Assembly (NCBI RefSeq): GCF_900109145.1
Contig: NZ_FNYY01000004.1
Span: 124,001-188,000, forward strand
Source: Marinovum algicola
Lineage (GTDB): Bacteria > Pseudomonadota > Alphaproteobacteria > Rhodobacterales > Rhodobacteraceae
Direction of reading: 5' to 3'
Length of the DNA stretch: 64,000 nucleotides
A program made the translations under genes and the position numbers. The number at the start of each line of letters is the position of its first letter. Position 1 is the stretch's first letter. Of the stretch, positions 33,864-41,213 are shown piece after piece. The notes beneath the pieces were generated by a model, which was given only the letters and a program-made list of their open reading frames with translations, did not search any database and was not told the origin of the DNA.

Positions 33864-34190
33864 ATGGCCGCCCTGCCGCAGACCTTTTCCGCCCTTTCCG
33901 ATCCGGTCCGCTTTGCCATGGTCGAGCGGCTGCTGGCCGAGGGCGAGCTGCCGGCGGGGCGGCTGGGCGAGGGCTTTGGCATTTCGGCGCCGGCGGTGTC
34001 GCAGCACCTGGGCGTGCTGCGCGAGGCCGGGCTGGTCAATCGCCGCGCGCAGGCGCAGCAGCGGCTCTATTCGATACGGCCCGAGGGGCTCCTGGCCGTG
34101 GCCAACTGGGCCGACGAGGCCCGGCGTTTCTGGCAGGCCAGCCTCGACCGGCTGGAACATGTGCTCAACAAGGAGACCGACAGGAAATGA
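33864..34190 (+). CDS. ArsR-family transcriptional regulator
   Basis: This 108-residue winged-helix protein begins FSALSDPVRFAMVERLLAEGE and has the recognition helix AVSQHLGVLREAGLVNRR, then a beta wing RAQAQQRLYSIRPEGL. No cysteine is present, so it lacks the metal site of classic ArsR/SmtB proteins and must sense something else, perhaps through its partner proteins. Its stop overlaps the next ATG by 4 bases (ATGA). It is the first gene of the three-gene operon and follows the inverted repeat at 33780. Confidence 0.9.
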   Translation: MAALPQTFSALSDPVRFAMVERLLAEGELPAGRLGEGFGISAPAVSQHLGVLREAGLVNRRAQAQQRLYSIRPEGLLAVANWADEARRFWQASLDRLEHVLNKETDRK

Positions 34191-34654
34191 CGGATGTCGC
34201 AGAAAGAACGGACCTGACGCTGGAGCGCCGGTTCAACGCCCCGCAGGACCGGGTGTGGGATGTGGTCACCCGGCCAGAGAACATGGTGCTCTGGTTCGGT
34301 CACGATGGCTGGACGATGGAAAGCCACAGCCTCGACTTTACCCGGACCGGCCCCTGGCACGCCCATATGCGCAGCGCCGAGGGCAATCGCTTTGACGTCA
34401 GCGGCATGGTGACCGAGGTCGCGCCGCCGCGTCACGTGGCCTTTACATGGGCCTGGCAGGATGCCGAAGGAACCCGTGGCCACGAAAGCCATGTCACCTT
34501 CACCCTCGCCCCGGCCGGCGATGTCACGCTGTTCACCCTGCACCACAGCGGCCTGCCCGACAGCGAGACCGCCACGTCGCACGAAGGCGGCTGGACGGCA
34601 GTGCTGGCCCGGCTCGCGCGGCAGTTTCCCGACGGAATTCAACCCGACCAGTAA
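34187..34654 (+). CDS. AHSA1/SRPBCC-family protein
   Basis: 155 residues with a START/Bet v1-like fold: LERRFNAPQDRVWDVVTRPENMVLWFG at the start, the beta strands around GPWHAHMRSAEGNRFDVSGMVTEV, PPRHVAFTWAWQDAEG, HVTFTLAP, and the C-terminal helix TSHEGGWTAVLARLARQF. This fits the AHSA1 group, which binds hydrophobic ligands or partner proteins. Such genes are often found beside ArsR regulators. The start ATG overlaps the arsR stop, so synthesis is coupled. The ligand is unknown. Confidence 0.88.
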   Translation: MTDVAERTDLTLERRFNAPQDRVWDVVTRPENMVLWFGHDGWTMESHSLDFTRTGPWHAHMRSAEGNRFDVSGMVTEVAPPRHVAFTWAWQDAEGTRGHESHVTFTLAPAGDVTLFTLHHSGLPDSETATSHEGGWTAVLARLARQFPDGIQPDQ

Positions 34655-34666
34655 AAGGAGGTCATT

Positions 34667-34981
34667 ATGCCGAAATACATCTTTGCCTATCACGGCGGCG
34701 GAATGCCGGAGACGGAAGAAGAAGGCAAAAGGGTCATGGCGGCCTGGGGCGCCTGGATGGAATCCATGGGCGACAAGCTGGTCGATGGCGGCAACCCGGT
34801 GGGCATGTCCTCGACCCTGACAGCCGACGGGCTGAGCGACGGCGGCGGCGCCAATCCGCTGTCCGGCTACACCATCGTCGAGGCCGAGAGCGTCGAAGCG
34901 GCGGCCGAGATGGGCAAGGGCTGCCCGATCCTCGAAGGCGGCAGCGGCACCATCGAGATCGCCCCGTTGATCGACATGTGA
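34667..34981 (+). CDS. YCII-related (YciI-like/DGPF) protein
   Basis: 104 residues, beginning MPKYIFAYHGGG, with MAAWGAWMESMGDKLVDGGNPV, and SGYTIVEAESVEAAAEMGKGCPIL, ending EIAPLIDM. This is the YCII/YciI-like ferredoxin-type fold. The family has been tied to a dehydrochlorinase-like activity in one case, but most members are unassigned. AAAGGAGG lies 5 bases before the ATG and 12 bases after the AHSA1 stop. It is the third gene of the ArsR operon. Confidence 0.85.
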   Translation: MPKYIFAYHGGGMPETEEEGKRVMAAWGAWMESMGDKLVDGGNPVGMSSTLTADGLSDGGGANPLSGYTIVEAESVEAAAEMGKGCPILEGGSGTIEIAPLIDM

Positions 34982-35146
34982 AAACGACCTTGGCCGGGGC
35001 GGCCGCATCTGTCGCCCCGGCCCCCGCGCCTTGTTGGCACTCCGCGCGCGTCGGGGTGAAGACCCACCGGCCCCGCCACGGAGCAGCGAAAACCCGACAC
35101 CGCCCGCGCGAAGCGCACCTTCCCCCCTACCCCACGGCCTCGCGGC

Positions 35147-35175
35147 TTGACTTTCAGCCACAGGCAAGGTGTATC
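35147..35175 (+). promoter_or_regulatory. Probable sigma-70 promoter for aspS
   Basis: TTGACT (35147-35152), a 17-base spacer and TGTATC (35170-35175). Transcription would start near 35182, 28 bases before the aspS ATG. The gap 34982-35209 otherwise shows no gene. Confidence 0.5.
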
Positions 35176-35209
35176 GGCCCGAACCTCGAATGACCCCCGG
35201 AGCCGCCAG

Positions 35210-36985
35210 ATGCACCCCTACCGCAGCCATACCTGCGCCGAACTGAACAAATCCAACGTCGGCGAGACCGTCCGCCTGTCGGGCTGGGTCCATCGCGTGC
35301 GCGATCATGGCGGGGTGCTCTTCATCGACCTGCGCGATACCTTTGGCATCACCCAGGTGCTCTGCGACAGCGACAGCCCGGTCTTCGCCGAGGTCGAGAA
35401 ACTGCGCTCGGAATGGTGCATCCGCATCGACGGCACGGTGAAGGCCCGCGACGAGAGCCTGGTGAACCCCAAGCTGCCCACCGGCGAGATCGAGGTCTAT
35501 ATCCGCGACATGGAGGTGCTGGGCGCCGCCGACGAGCTGCCGCTGATCGTTTTCGGCGATCAGGAATACCCCGAGGAAACCCGGCTGCGGTATCGCTATC
35601 TCGACCTGCGCCGCGAGGTCATGCAGCGCAACATGAAGCTGCGGTCCGACGTGGTGGCCGCCATGCGCCGCCGCATGTGGGACGCCGATTTCCGCGAATA
35701 CCAAACCCCGATCATCACCGCCTCCTCGCCCGAGGGCGCGCGCGATTTCCTGGTGCCGTCGCGTCTGCATCCCGGCAAGTTCTATGCGCTGCCGCAGGCG
35801 CCGCAGCAGTTCAAACAGCTGATCATGGTGTCGGGCTTCGACAAGTATTTCCAGATCGCACCCTGTTTCCGCGACGAAGACCCGCGCGCCGACCGCTCGC
35901 CCACCGATTTCTATCAGCTCGACATGGAGATGAGCTTTGTCGAGCAGCAGGACGTCTTTGACACCATCCAGCCGGTGCTGACAGGCATTTTCGAAGACTT
36001 CGGCGGCGGCCGCAAGGTCGACCAGGACTGGCCGCAGATCTCTTACAAGGACGCGGCGCTGTGGTATGGCACCGACAAGCCCGACCTGCGCAACCCGATC
36101 AAGATGCAGGTGGTTTCCGAGCATTTCAAAGGCTCGGGCTTTGCCATCTTTGCCAAGCTGCTGGAGCAGGACGGCACCGAGATCCGCGCCATCCCCGCGC
36201 CGGGGGGCGGCTCGCGCAAGTTCTGCGATCGGATGAACAAGTTCGCCCAGGAACAGGGCCTGCCCGGCATGGGCTATATCTTCTGGCGCGATCAGGGCGA
36301 GGGCATGGAAGCCGCCGGCCCGCTGGCCAAGAACATCGGGCCCGAGCGCACCGAGGCGATCCGCCAGCAACTGGGGCTTGAGGTCGGCGATGCCGCCTTC
36401 TTCCTAGGTGGCAAGCCCAAGGCCTTCGAGGCGGTTGCCGGCCGTGCCCGCACCGTCATCGGCGACGAGCTGGGCCTGACCGACAAGGACCGCTTCGCCT
36501 TTGCGTGGATCGTCGACTTCCCGATCTACGAACGCGACGAGGAAACCGGCAAGATCGACTTCGAGCACAACCCGTTTTCCATGCCGCAAGGCGGGATGGC
36601 GGCGCTCGAGGGCGATCCGCTCGAGGTCAAGGGCTATCAATACGACCTGGCCTGCAACGGCTATGAGCTGGTGTCGGGCGCGATCCGGAACCACAAGCCC
36701 GAGATCATGTTCAAGGCCTTCGAGATCGCCGGCTATGGTGCCGACGAGGTCAAGAAACGCTTTGGCGGGCTGGTCAACGCCTTTCAATACGGCGCGCCGC
36801 CGCACGGCGGCTGTGCCGCCGGCATCGACCGTATCGTCATGCTGCTGGCCGAGCAGGAAAACATCCGCGAGGTCATCATGTTCCCGATGAACCAGCGCGC
36901 CGAAGACCTGATGATGCAGGCGCCGTCAGAGCCGATGTCGGATCAGCTGATGGAGCTGGGCCTCCGGGTCATTCCGCAGGACTGA
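35210..36985 (+). CDS. aspS: Aspartyl-tRNA synthetase
   Basis: The 591-residue class IIb synthetase has the N-terminal OB fold ([23 protein letters not shown]), class II motif 2 ([25 protein letters not shown] in pieces), the GAD insertion typical of bacterial enzymes (about 290-420), and motif 3 ([19 protein letters not shown]). The length and GAD domain mark the bacterial type; many alphaproteobacteria use it in non-discriminating form, making Asp-tRNAAsn too, which the sequence alone does not settle. ATG 35210 is the family start; an upstream ATG at 35147 lies in the promoter. Confidence 0.98.
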   Translation: MHPYRSHTCAELNKSNVGETVRLSGWVHRVRDHGGVLFIDLRDTFGITQVLCDSDSPVFAEVEKLRSEWCIRIDGTVKARDESLVNPKLPTGEIEVYIRDMEVLGAADELPLIVFGDQEYPEETRLRYRYLDLRREVMQRNMKLRSDVVAAMRRRMWDADFREYQTPIITASSPEGARDFLVPSRLHPGKFYALPQAPQQFKQLIMVSGFDKYFQIAPCFRDEDPRADRSPTDFYQLDMEMSFVEQQDVFDTIQPVLTGIFEDFGGGRKVDQDWPQISYKDAALWYGTDKPDLRNPIKMQVVSEHFKGSGFAIFAKLLEQDGTEIRAIPAPGGGSRKFCDRMNKFAQEQGLPGMGYIFWRDQGEGMEAAGPLAKNIGPERTEAIRQQLGLEVGDAAFFLGGKPKAFEAVAGRARTVIGDELGLTDKDRFAFAWIVDFPIYERDEETGKIDFEHNPFSMPQGGMAALEGDPLEVKGYQYDLACNGYELVSGAIRNHKPEIMFKAFEIAGYGADEVKKRFGGLVNAFQYGAPPHGGCAAGIDRIVMLLAEQENIREVIMFPMNQRAEDLMMQAPSEPMSDQLMELGLRVIPQD

Positions 36986-37006
36986 GCACAGGGTTCGAGA
37001 GGGGGC

Positions 37007-37024
37007 GCCGGGCTTTGGCCCGGC
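37007..37024. terminator. Hairpin between aspS and the VOC gene
   Basis: GCCGGGC (37007-37013), loop TTTG, GCCCGGC (37018-37024), in the 46-base gap between convergent genes. No T-run. Confidence 0.45.
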
Positions 37025-37031
37025 CCCGCCG

Positions 37032-37469
37032 TCAGCCAATTCCCTTCTTGCGCAATTCCTCTTGCGCCGCCTCGGTCTTGTCCAGATCGAGGCCCATGCC
37101 GCGCAGCACCTCTGGGGTCTTCGAGAACTGCAAATCGCGGTATTCGACCACCTGGATACGGTTGCCCCATGGGTCGCGGAAATCCATGAAATCGCTGTCC
37201 ATGATCTGCGCGCCGGCCTTGGCGGCCAGCGCCATCACCCGGCTGCGGTCATCGACGACAAGGCCGAAATGGCGGTGGGCGTCGGCGGGCTGGCTCTTGC
37301 CCTCGACCAATCCGATGAACTGATCGCCGAGGTCGAGAAAGACAAAACCGTCGCCCGCCCCGCGCACGTCAAATTCGAAGATGTTGTGCCAGAAGGCCAT
37401 GGCATGTTCGATATCGCCCACTTCCAGAACGATGTGATTGACCCCCACGAGGCGCGGCTTGTCGGACAT
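37032..37469 (-). CDS. VOC-family (glyoxalase-like) protein
   Basis: 145 residues with one glyoxalase/bleomycin-resistance fold: GVNHIVLEVGDIEHAMAFWHNIFEF, HRHFGLVVDD, and DFRDPWGNRIQVVEYRDLQF. The His (NHIVLEV), the His in HFGLVV and a C-terminal Glu (VVEY) are the usual metal ligands. Substrate unknown. It follows the hemerythrin gene by 3 bases and so is cotranscribed. The C-terminal helix (LDKTEAAQEELRKKG) is an extension. Confidence 0.85.
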   Translation of the reverse strand: MSDKPRLVGVNHIVLEVGDIEHAMAFWHNIFEFDVRGAGDGFVFLDLGDQFIGLVEGKSQPADAHRHFGLVVDDRSRVMALAAKAGAQIMDSDFMDFRDPWGNRIQVVEYRDLQFSKTPEVLRGMGLDLDKTEAAQEELRKKGIG

Positions 37470-37472
37470 GGC

Positions 37473-37949
37473 TCAATCCTCGAGCGAATCTTCGCGTTTC
37501 TTGCCAATGATCTCCAGCTCCTGCGCCTTGCGGTCGCGGAACCGTTTGCCATAGCCCTCGATCTCTTCTTCGGGGATCACCTCTCTGGCGCGGGAAAAGA
37601 CCTCGTCTTCCTCTTCGTCGATGTGGTGTTCGTAGTCGTGGCGCAGCGTCTTGAACTTCTGCAACCAGGCCCCCTGGCTCATGTCCATCTCGCGCAGCTC
37701 TTCGAGCAGGTCGTCGATCTGCTGGTGTTCGTGCACCGAATGGCGGGCGCTGTCCTGGCCCCAGGTCTTGGCGATCAGCTTGGAGTAGAAGGTCTCCTCT
37801 TCGGCGGCGCCATGCGCCTTGACGTCGCGATAAAATTCCTGCCAGGCCGACTTGCGCGCCTCCGACGCGCCTTCGGTGTTCTCGATCGTGTCGAGCAGGC
37901 TGCGGTGGCGGTCATGATCGGATTTGAGGCTGGAATAGATGTCGCTCAT
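37473..37949 (-). CDS. Hemerythrin HHE-domain protein
   Basis: 158 residues, all-helical, with the HHE cation-binding pattern: His12 and His15 near the start (SDHDRHRSLL), His46 and Glu50 in AHGAAEEETFY, His70/73/75 in ARHSVHEHQQI, and His104 with His108/109 in RHDYEHHIDEEEDEVF. Such proteins bind a di-iron site and act in oxygen, nitric-oxide or iron stress. The tail is Lys/Glu-rich. ATG 37949 is preceded by AGAG; upstream open codons up to 38168 are not convincing. It forms an operon with the VOC gene. Confidence 0.88.
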   Translation of the reverse strand: MSDIYSSLKSDHDRHRSLLDTIENTEGASEARKSAWQEFYRDVKAHGAAEEETFYSKLIAKTWGQDSARHSVHEHQQIDDLLEELREMDMSQGAWLQKFKTLRHDYEHHIDEEEDEVFSRAREVIPEEEIEGYGKRFRDRKAQELEIIGKKREDSLED

Positions 37950-38079
37950 GCTGGCTCTCCCGTCTGGTCGCTGGTCCAACGCAACAGGGGCGCCCGGGGT
38001 TCCCCGCGGCGCCATCTTCCGGCTTCCCTTTTCCGACCCAGTGCCTATCCTTGCCGAAATCCGTGCAAGGGCCTGAGAT

Positions 38080-38793
38080 ATGAACGATTTTCCCCCGCTG
38101 GGCGAGGCCGTGCCAGACTGGACCCCGCCCCCGCTCCCGCAGGGCGCGCCGCTCGAAGGCCGTTTCACGCGGCTTGAACCGCTGGCGGCCGAGCAACACG
38201 CCGCGCTGCTCTTTCGCGCCTTCGAAGGCCATGACGACCGCTGGGCCTACATGCCTTATGGCCCGTTCCATTCCTCGGCTCAGTTTCACCGCTGGGTGCG
38301 CGAGACGGTGGCCCGGCCAGATCACCTGTTCTACGCCGTCAAGGATCTGGCAACCGGCACCTTCGGCGGCGTCGCCAGTTTCCTGCGGATCGCGCCCGAG
38401 GCCGGCTCGATCGAAGTGGGCAATATCCACTTTGCCCCCAGCCTCGCCGGCAGCCGCGCCGCCACCGAGGCGATGTATCTGATGATGAAATGGGCCTTCG
38501 AGGCCGGCTATCGCCGCTATGAATGGAAGTGCAACGCGCTCAACCGCCCGTCGCGGCGGGCGGCACAGCGGCTCGGCTTCAGCTACGAGGGCGTGTTCCG
38601 CCAGGCGATGGTGGTCAAGGGGCGCAACCGCGATACAGCCTGGTTTGCCTGTATCGACAAGGAATGGCCGGCCCTGCAAGAGGCCTTTGCCGCCTGGCTC
38701 TCGCCCAAGAACTTCGCCCGCGACGGCACCCAGATCGAACGCCTGAGCGATCTCACCCGGCTGGTTCGCACCGGCAGCGACCCGACGCTCTAG
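38080..38793 (+). CDS. GNAT-family N-acetyltransferase (RimJ/RimL-like)
   Basis: 237 residues with the GNAT fold of the Ala/Ser acetyltransferase group: GRFTRLEPLAAEQH, FYAVKDLATGTFGGVASFLRI, IEVGNIHFAPSLAGSRAATEAMYLMM (motif A), RRYEWKCNALNRPSRRAAQRLGF and YEGVFRQAMVVKGRNRDTAWF. The motif order and W-K-C-N-A-L-N are typical of the YdaF/RimL cluster. The acetylated substrate is unknown. The gene is divergent from the hemerythrin gene and convergent with the receiver gene. Confidence 0.9.
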   Translation: MNDFPPLGEAVPDWTPPPLPQGAPLEGRFTRLEPLAAEQHAALLFRAFEGHDDRWAYMPYGPFHSSAQFHRWVRETVARPDHLFYAVKDLATGTFGGVASFLRIAPEAGSIEVGNIHFAPSLAGSRAATEAMYLMMKWAFEAGYRRYEWKCNALNRPSRRAAQRLGFSYEGVFRQAMVVKGRNRDTAWFACIDKEWPALQEAFAAWLSPKNFARDGTQIERLSDLTRLVRTGSDPTL

Positions 38794-38800
38794 ATCCGAG

Positions 38801-38821
38801 CGCCGGGCCGCCTCCCCGGCG
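38801..38821. terminator. Hairpin between GNAT and receiver-protein genes
   Basis: CGCCGGG (38801-38807) and CCCGGCG (38815-38821) pair around a 7-base loop in the 32-base gap between convergent genes. Confidence 0.45.
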
Positions 38822-38825
38822 TAAA

Positions 38826-39548
38826 CTACATGGCGGCGCGCTGGGTCAGCCGGTCCTGCACCAGCCCGGCGATATGCGCCGCCTGCGAACCTGTGGGCTG
38901 GCCTTTTCGGCGCAGCGCGATCAGCCGGTCGGCGGCATCGCGCAGCGCCTGGTCATGGGCGATCCGCGCCACGCCACTGAGGAATTGCCCGACGTAATCA
39001 ATTGACCGTTCGTCGGTGGCGTCACAGAGGATTCCGGCGATATGCGCCATGTCGTCCTGATAGGCGATCCGGTCCGGGATCACCTCGACCTCGTTGAGCG
39101 GGCGCGGGCCGAGCGGCTGACGCTCCGGCGGCAGGAGCGACAGGATGTGCTCCTGGAACCGGACCAGAGAGGTGATCGGCTTGCGCAGAAAACCGTCGGC
39201 GCCGGCGGCGACCGCCAGTTCCTCGGAAAAATCATCGCCGCTGGTGCCGAGGATAACGGGAATGCGCGGGCTGGCCGCAGCCAGTTCGCGGATCAGATCG
39301 GCGCCCGAACCGTCGGGCAGGCCGAGATCGACAACCACCACCGATGGCCGATAGACCCGCAGGTGCCGCCGCGCCGACCGCAGGCAATCGGCGCGGCGAA
39401 TACGGGCGCCGGAGCGCAAGCACAACAGGCGCATCGCCTCGCAGGCAAATCGGCTGTCCTCGACCACAAGAATGGTCAGCCCGAGCAGCGGCCGATCCGC
39501 CGATGGCGCCGGTGCCGGTGTCGGTTCAAGGTCTTCCAGATCGTCCAT
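38826..39548 (-). CDS. Orphan response-regulator receiver protein
   Basis: 240 residues. After a Pro/Ala linker (1-22) comes a CheY-like receiver domain: LTILVVEDSRFACEAM, VVVDLGLPDGSG with the phosphoacceptor Asp in VVDLG, ILGTSGDD and FLRKP. The last 90 residues are helical, ending with IAGLVQDRLTQRAAM, and match no output domain I know. No histidine kinase gene is adjacent, so it is an orphan, perhaps a phospho-relay or protein-binding output. The region upstream (39549-39682) has two TTAA half-sites but not in the spacing of a CtrA box. Confidence 0.88.
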   Translation of the reverse strand: MDDLEDLEPTPAPAPSADRPLLGLTILVVEDSRFACEAMRLLCLRSGARIRRADCLRSARRHLRVYRPSVVVVDLGLPDGSGADLIRELAAASPRIPVILGTSGDDFSEELAVAAGADGFLRKPITSLVRFQEHILSLLPPERQPLGPRPLNEVEVIPDRIAYQDDMAHIAGILCDATDERSIDYVGQFLSGVARIAHDQALRDAADRLIALRRKGQPTGSQAAHIAGLVQDRLTQRAAM

Positions 39549-39682
39549 CGCAAGCCCTCCACGCTTTCACTGCCACTGTCGCCAAGTTAAGTTACCAACT
39601 GCTTAATGCGCGCTCCTGTCCAATTGCGCCGCCTGCCCTGCCGCGCGATAAAGCCGGCGAAACCGGACACCAGGAGCCCCAC

Positions 39683-40087
39683 ATGATCGGACGTCTCAAC
39701 CACGTTGCCATTGCCGTTCCCGACCTCGAAGCCGCAGCAGCGCAATATCGCGACGCCCTTGGCGCCACAGTCGGCGCGCCGCAGGACGAGCCCGATCACG
39801 GCGTCACGGTGATCTTTATCGAGCTGCCCAACACCAAGATCGAATTGCTCTATCCGCTGGGCGCGGATTCGCCCATCCAGGGCTTTCTCGACAAGAACCC
39901 GGCTGGCGGCATCCACCATGTCTGTTACGAGGTCGACGATATTCTGGCCGCCCGCGATCACCTGAAATCCACCGGCGCCCGGGTGCTGGGCTCGGGCGAG
40001 CCCAAGATCGGCGCCCATGGCAAACCGGTGCTGTTCCTGCACCCCAAGGATTTCAACGGCTGCCTGGTCGAGCTGGAACAGGTCTAG
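39683..40087 (+). CDS. mce: Methylmalonyl-CoA epimerase
   Basis: The 134-residue enzyme interconverts (R)- and (S)-methylmalonyl-CoA in propionate use. It starts IGRLNHVAIAVPDLEAAAAQYRDALG and has KIELLYPLGADSPIQGFLDKNPAGGIHHVCYEV in pieces and HPKDFNGCLVELEQV. Histidines and the last Glu-Leu-Glu are the VOC metal site. CAGGAG lies 8 bases before ATG 39683. DUF1467 follows 35 bases later, a pairing common in this order. Confidence 0.93.
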   Translation: MIGRLNHVAIAVPDLEAAAAQYRDALGATVGAPQDEPDHGVTVIFIELPNTKIELLYPLGADSPIQGFLDKNPAGGIHHVCYEVDDILAARDHLKSTGARVLGSGEPKIGAHGKPVLFLHPKDFNGCLVELEQV

Positions 40088-40122
40088 GCGCGCCGCGCCG
40101 CAAACGTAGCTAGGACAAGAAC

Positions 40123-40410
40123 ATGGGCATAACCTCTGCCATCGTGCTTTTCGCGGTCATCTGGTTCCTCACCTTTCTGGTGGTGATTCCCTTCCGCATC
40201 CAGACCCAGGGCGACCTTGGCGACGTGGTCGAAGGCACCCACGCCGGCGCGCCGCAGGTGCACAACCTGGCGCGCAAGGCCAAGCTCACCACGGCGATCT
40301 CGGCGGCGATCTGGCTGCTTCTTTTCGTGATCATCCAGTTCGAAGTGATCACCGTGCGCGACATCGACGGCTGGATGTATCAGCGGATGACGCCCTCCGA
40401 GGCGGGCTGA
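40123..40410 (+). CDS. DUF1467 family membrane protein
   Basis: 95 residues with two membrane segments: MGITSAIVLFAVIWFLTFLVVIPF (about 3-24) and AISAAIWLLLFVIIQFEVI (about 57-76). The stretch IQTQGDLGDVVEGTHAGAP between them is typical of DUF1467. Function is unknown. It lies behind mce and is likely cotranscribed. Confidence 0.87.
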   Translation: MGITSAIVLFAVIWFLTFLVVIPFRIQTQGDLGDVVEGTHAGAPQVHNLARKAKLTTAISAAIWLLLFVIIQFEVITVRDIDGWMYQRMTPSEAG

Positions 40411-40784
40411 GGCGCCGGCAGGCAACCGGTTCCGGCACAGACGTCAGGAGCCGGCAGATTGGCGAAACCGGGGTAGGAGCGGAAGTGGCGCCCGTTCCCC
40501 TCGAACGGCCGCCACGCCCCCGGGGCACGCACGGTGTGGCGCTCCCGGAGCAACCCTATGGCGGCGCGGCGCGATCCTGTCACGCGGCGCACAGCCTGTC
40601 CGTCGACCACGTGCAAGCGATCACGGCCGACATCGGGTCGCCAGACTGGCCACCGGTCTGGCGCCAGCATTCCTGTGCTTTCTCAATGGCTCGGCTCTCT
40701 TCATAGCATGTAGAGCGTGCCCTGTCAGCGGATTCCGCGCAGGCCTTCGGCCGTCGCGCCGGGCACCGGGCCCGACAGCGCCGG
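40411..40784. other. 374-base intergenic region with an 8-11 bp palindrome
   Basis: No frame here looks like a real gene; the small ones (plus 40485-40706, minus 40380-40670) match no family and overlap each other. The one clear structure is CGCCAGAC (40639-40646) / GTCTGGCG (40656-40663) with the inner bases TGG/CCG partly pairing, which gives a stem of up to 11 bp with a 3-base loop. It could be the end of the mce-DUF1467 transcript or of the DUF6455 transcript. Confidence 0.5.
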
Positions 40785-41042
40785 TCAACCCTTTGACAAA
40801 TCGTCGAACATCCGGGCGTTGCGACAATAGCCGGGGCTCGCGGCCACCGGGGCTGCCTGCCGGTCGAGCCATCTGGCGCAGTCGTCCGGCCGGGGGCAAT
40901 TGGTACAGCTCAGCACCGCATCGGCCACCGCTTCGCTGCTGATCCGTCCGCGCAAGACCTGCTCTTCCATATCGAGCCCCCGCGCTTCGGCCATCCGATC
41001 CATCAAGATCGCATGGCGCTTGATCTTCTGTGGTGACTGCAT
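40785..41042 (-). CDS. DUF6455 family small four-cysteine protein
   Basis: 85 residues: a helical first half (ILMDRMAEARGLDMEEQVLRGRISSEAVADAV in pieces) and then four cysteines, Cys46-x2-Cys49-x5-Cys55-x17-Cys73 in SCTNCPRPDDCARWLD and YCRNARMF. The pattern could bind zinc or an iron-sulfur cluster, or form disulfides. DUF6455 is a Rhodobacterales-type family with no known role. AAGGGGA lies 5-6 bases before ATG 41042; the frame is open to 41294 but only this start has a Shine-Dalgarno. The promoter upstream has an FNR-type site at a position fit for activation. Confidence 0.85.
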   Translation of the reverse strand: MQSPQKIKRHAILMDRMAEARGLDMEEQVLRGRISSEAVADAVLSCTNCPRPDDCARWLDRQAAPVAASPGYCRNARMFDDLSKG

Positions 41043-41067
41043 GGCGTTCCCCTTTGCTGTGCAACGA

Positions 41068-41116
41068 CGGCCCCAGCCTAGCAGGACGGGTCGCCTCGGC
41101 CTTTGATCTGGGTCAA
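41068..41116 (-). promoter_or_regulatory. FNR/FnrL-type box with -10 element ahead of DUF6455
   Basis: TTGATCTGGGTCAA at 41103-41116 differs from TTGAT-N4-ATCAA by a single base. On the minus strand, a -10-like TAGGCT (41080-41075) starts 29.5 bases from the box centre, which puts the box at -41.5 relative to a start near 41068, the usual class II FNR position. The DUF6455 ATG is at 41042. On the other side the box is 97 bases ahead of the OmpA gene. Confidence 0.6.
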
Positions 41117-41213
41117 AACCCGGCGTCACGCGAATTTGTGCCGATCGATCTCGCCGGCTGGAACAGTCGGGCCGCTGCGGCGTTGGGCCAGCGAGTTGAG
41201 AAGAGGTATCAAG

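Noticed and set aside
39590-39610. A CtrA box upstream of the receiver gene
   Set aside because: Two TTAA elements are present, but they are separated by 12 bases, not 7.
40380-41064. Small frames in the region downstream of DUF1467
   Set aside because: They overlap each other, have no start signals, and show no conserved segments.
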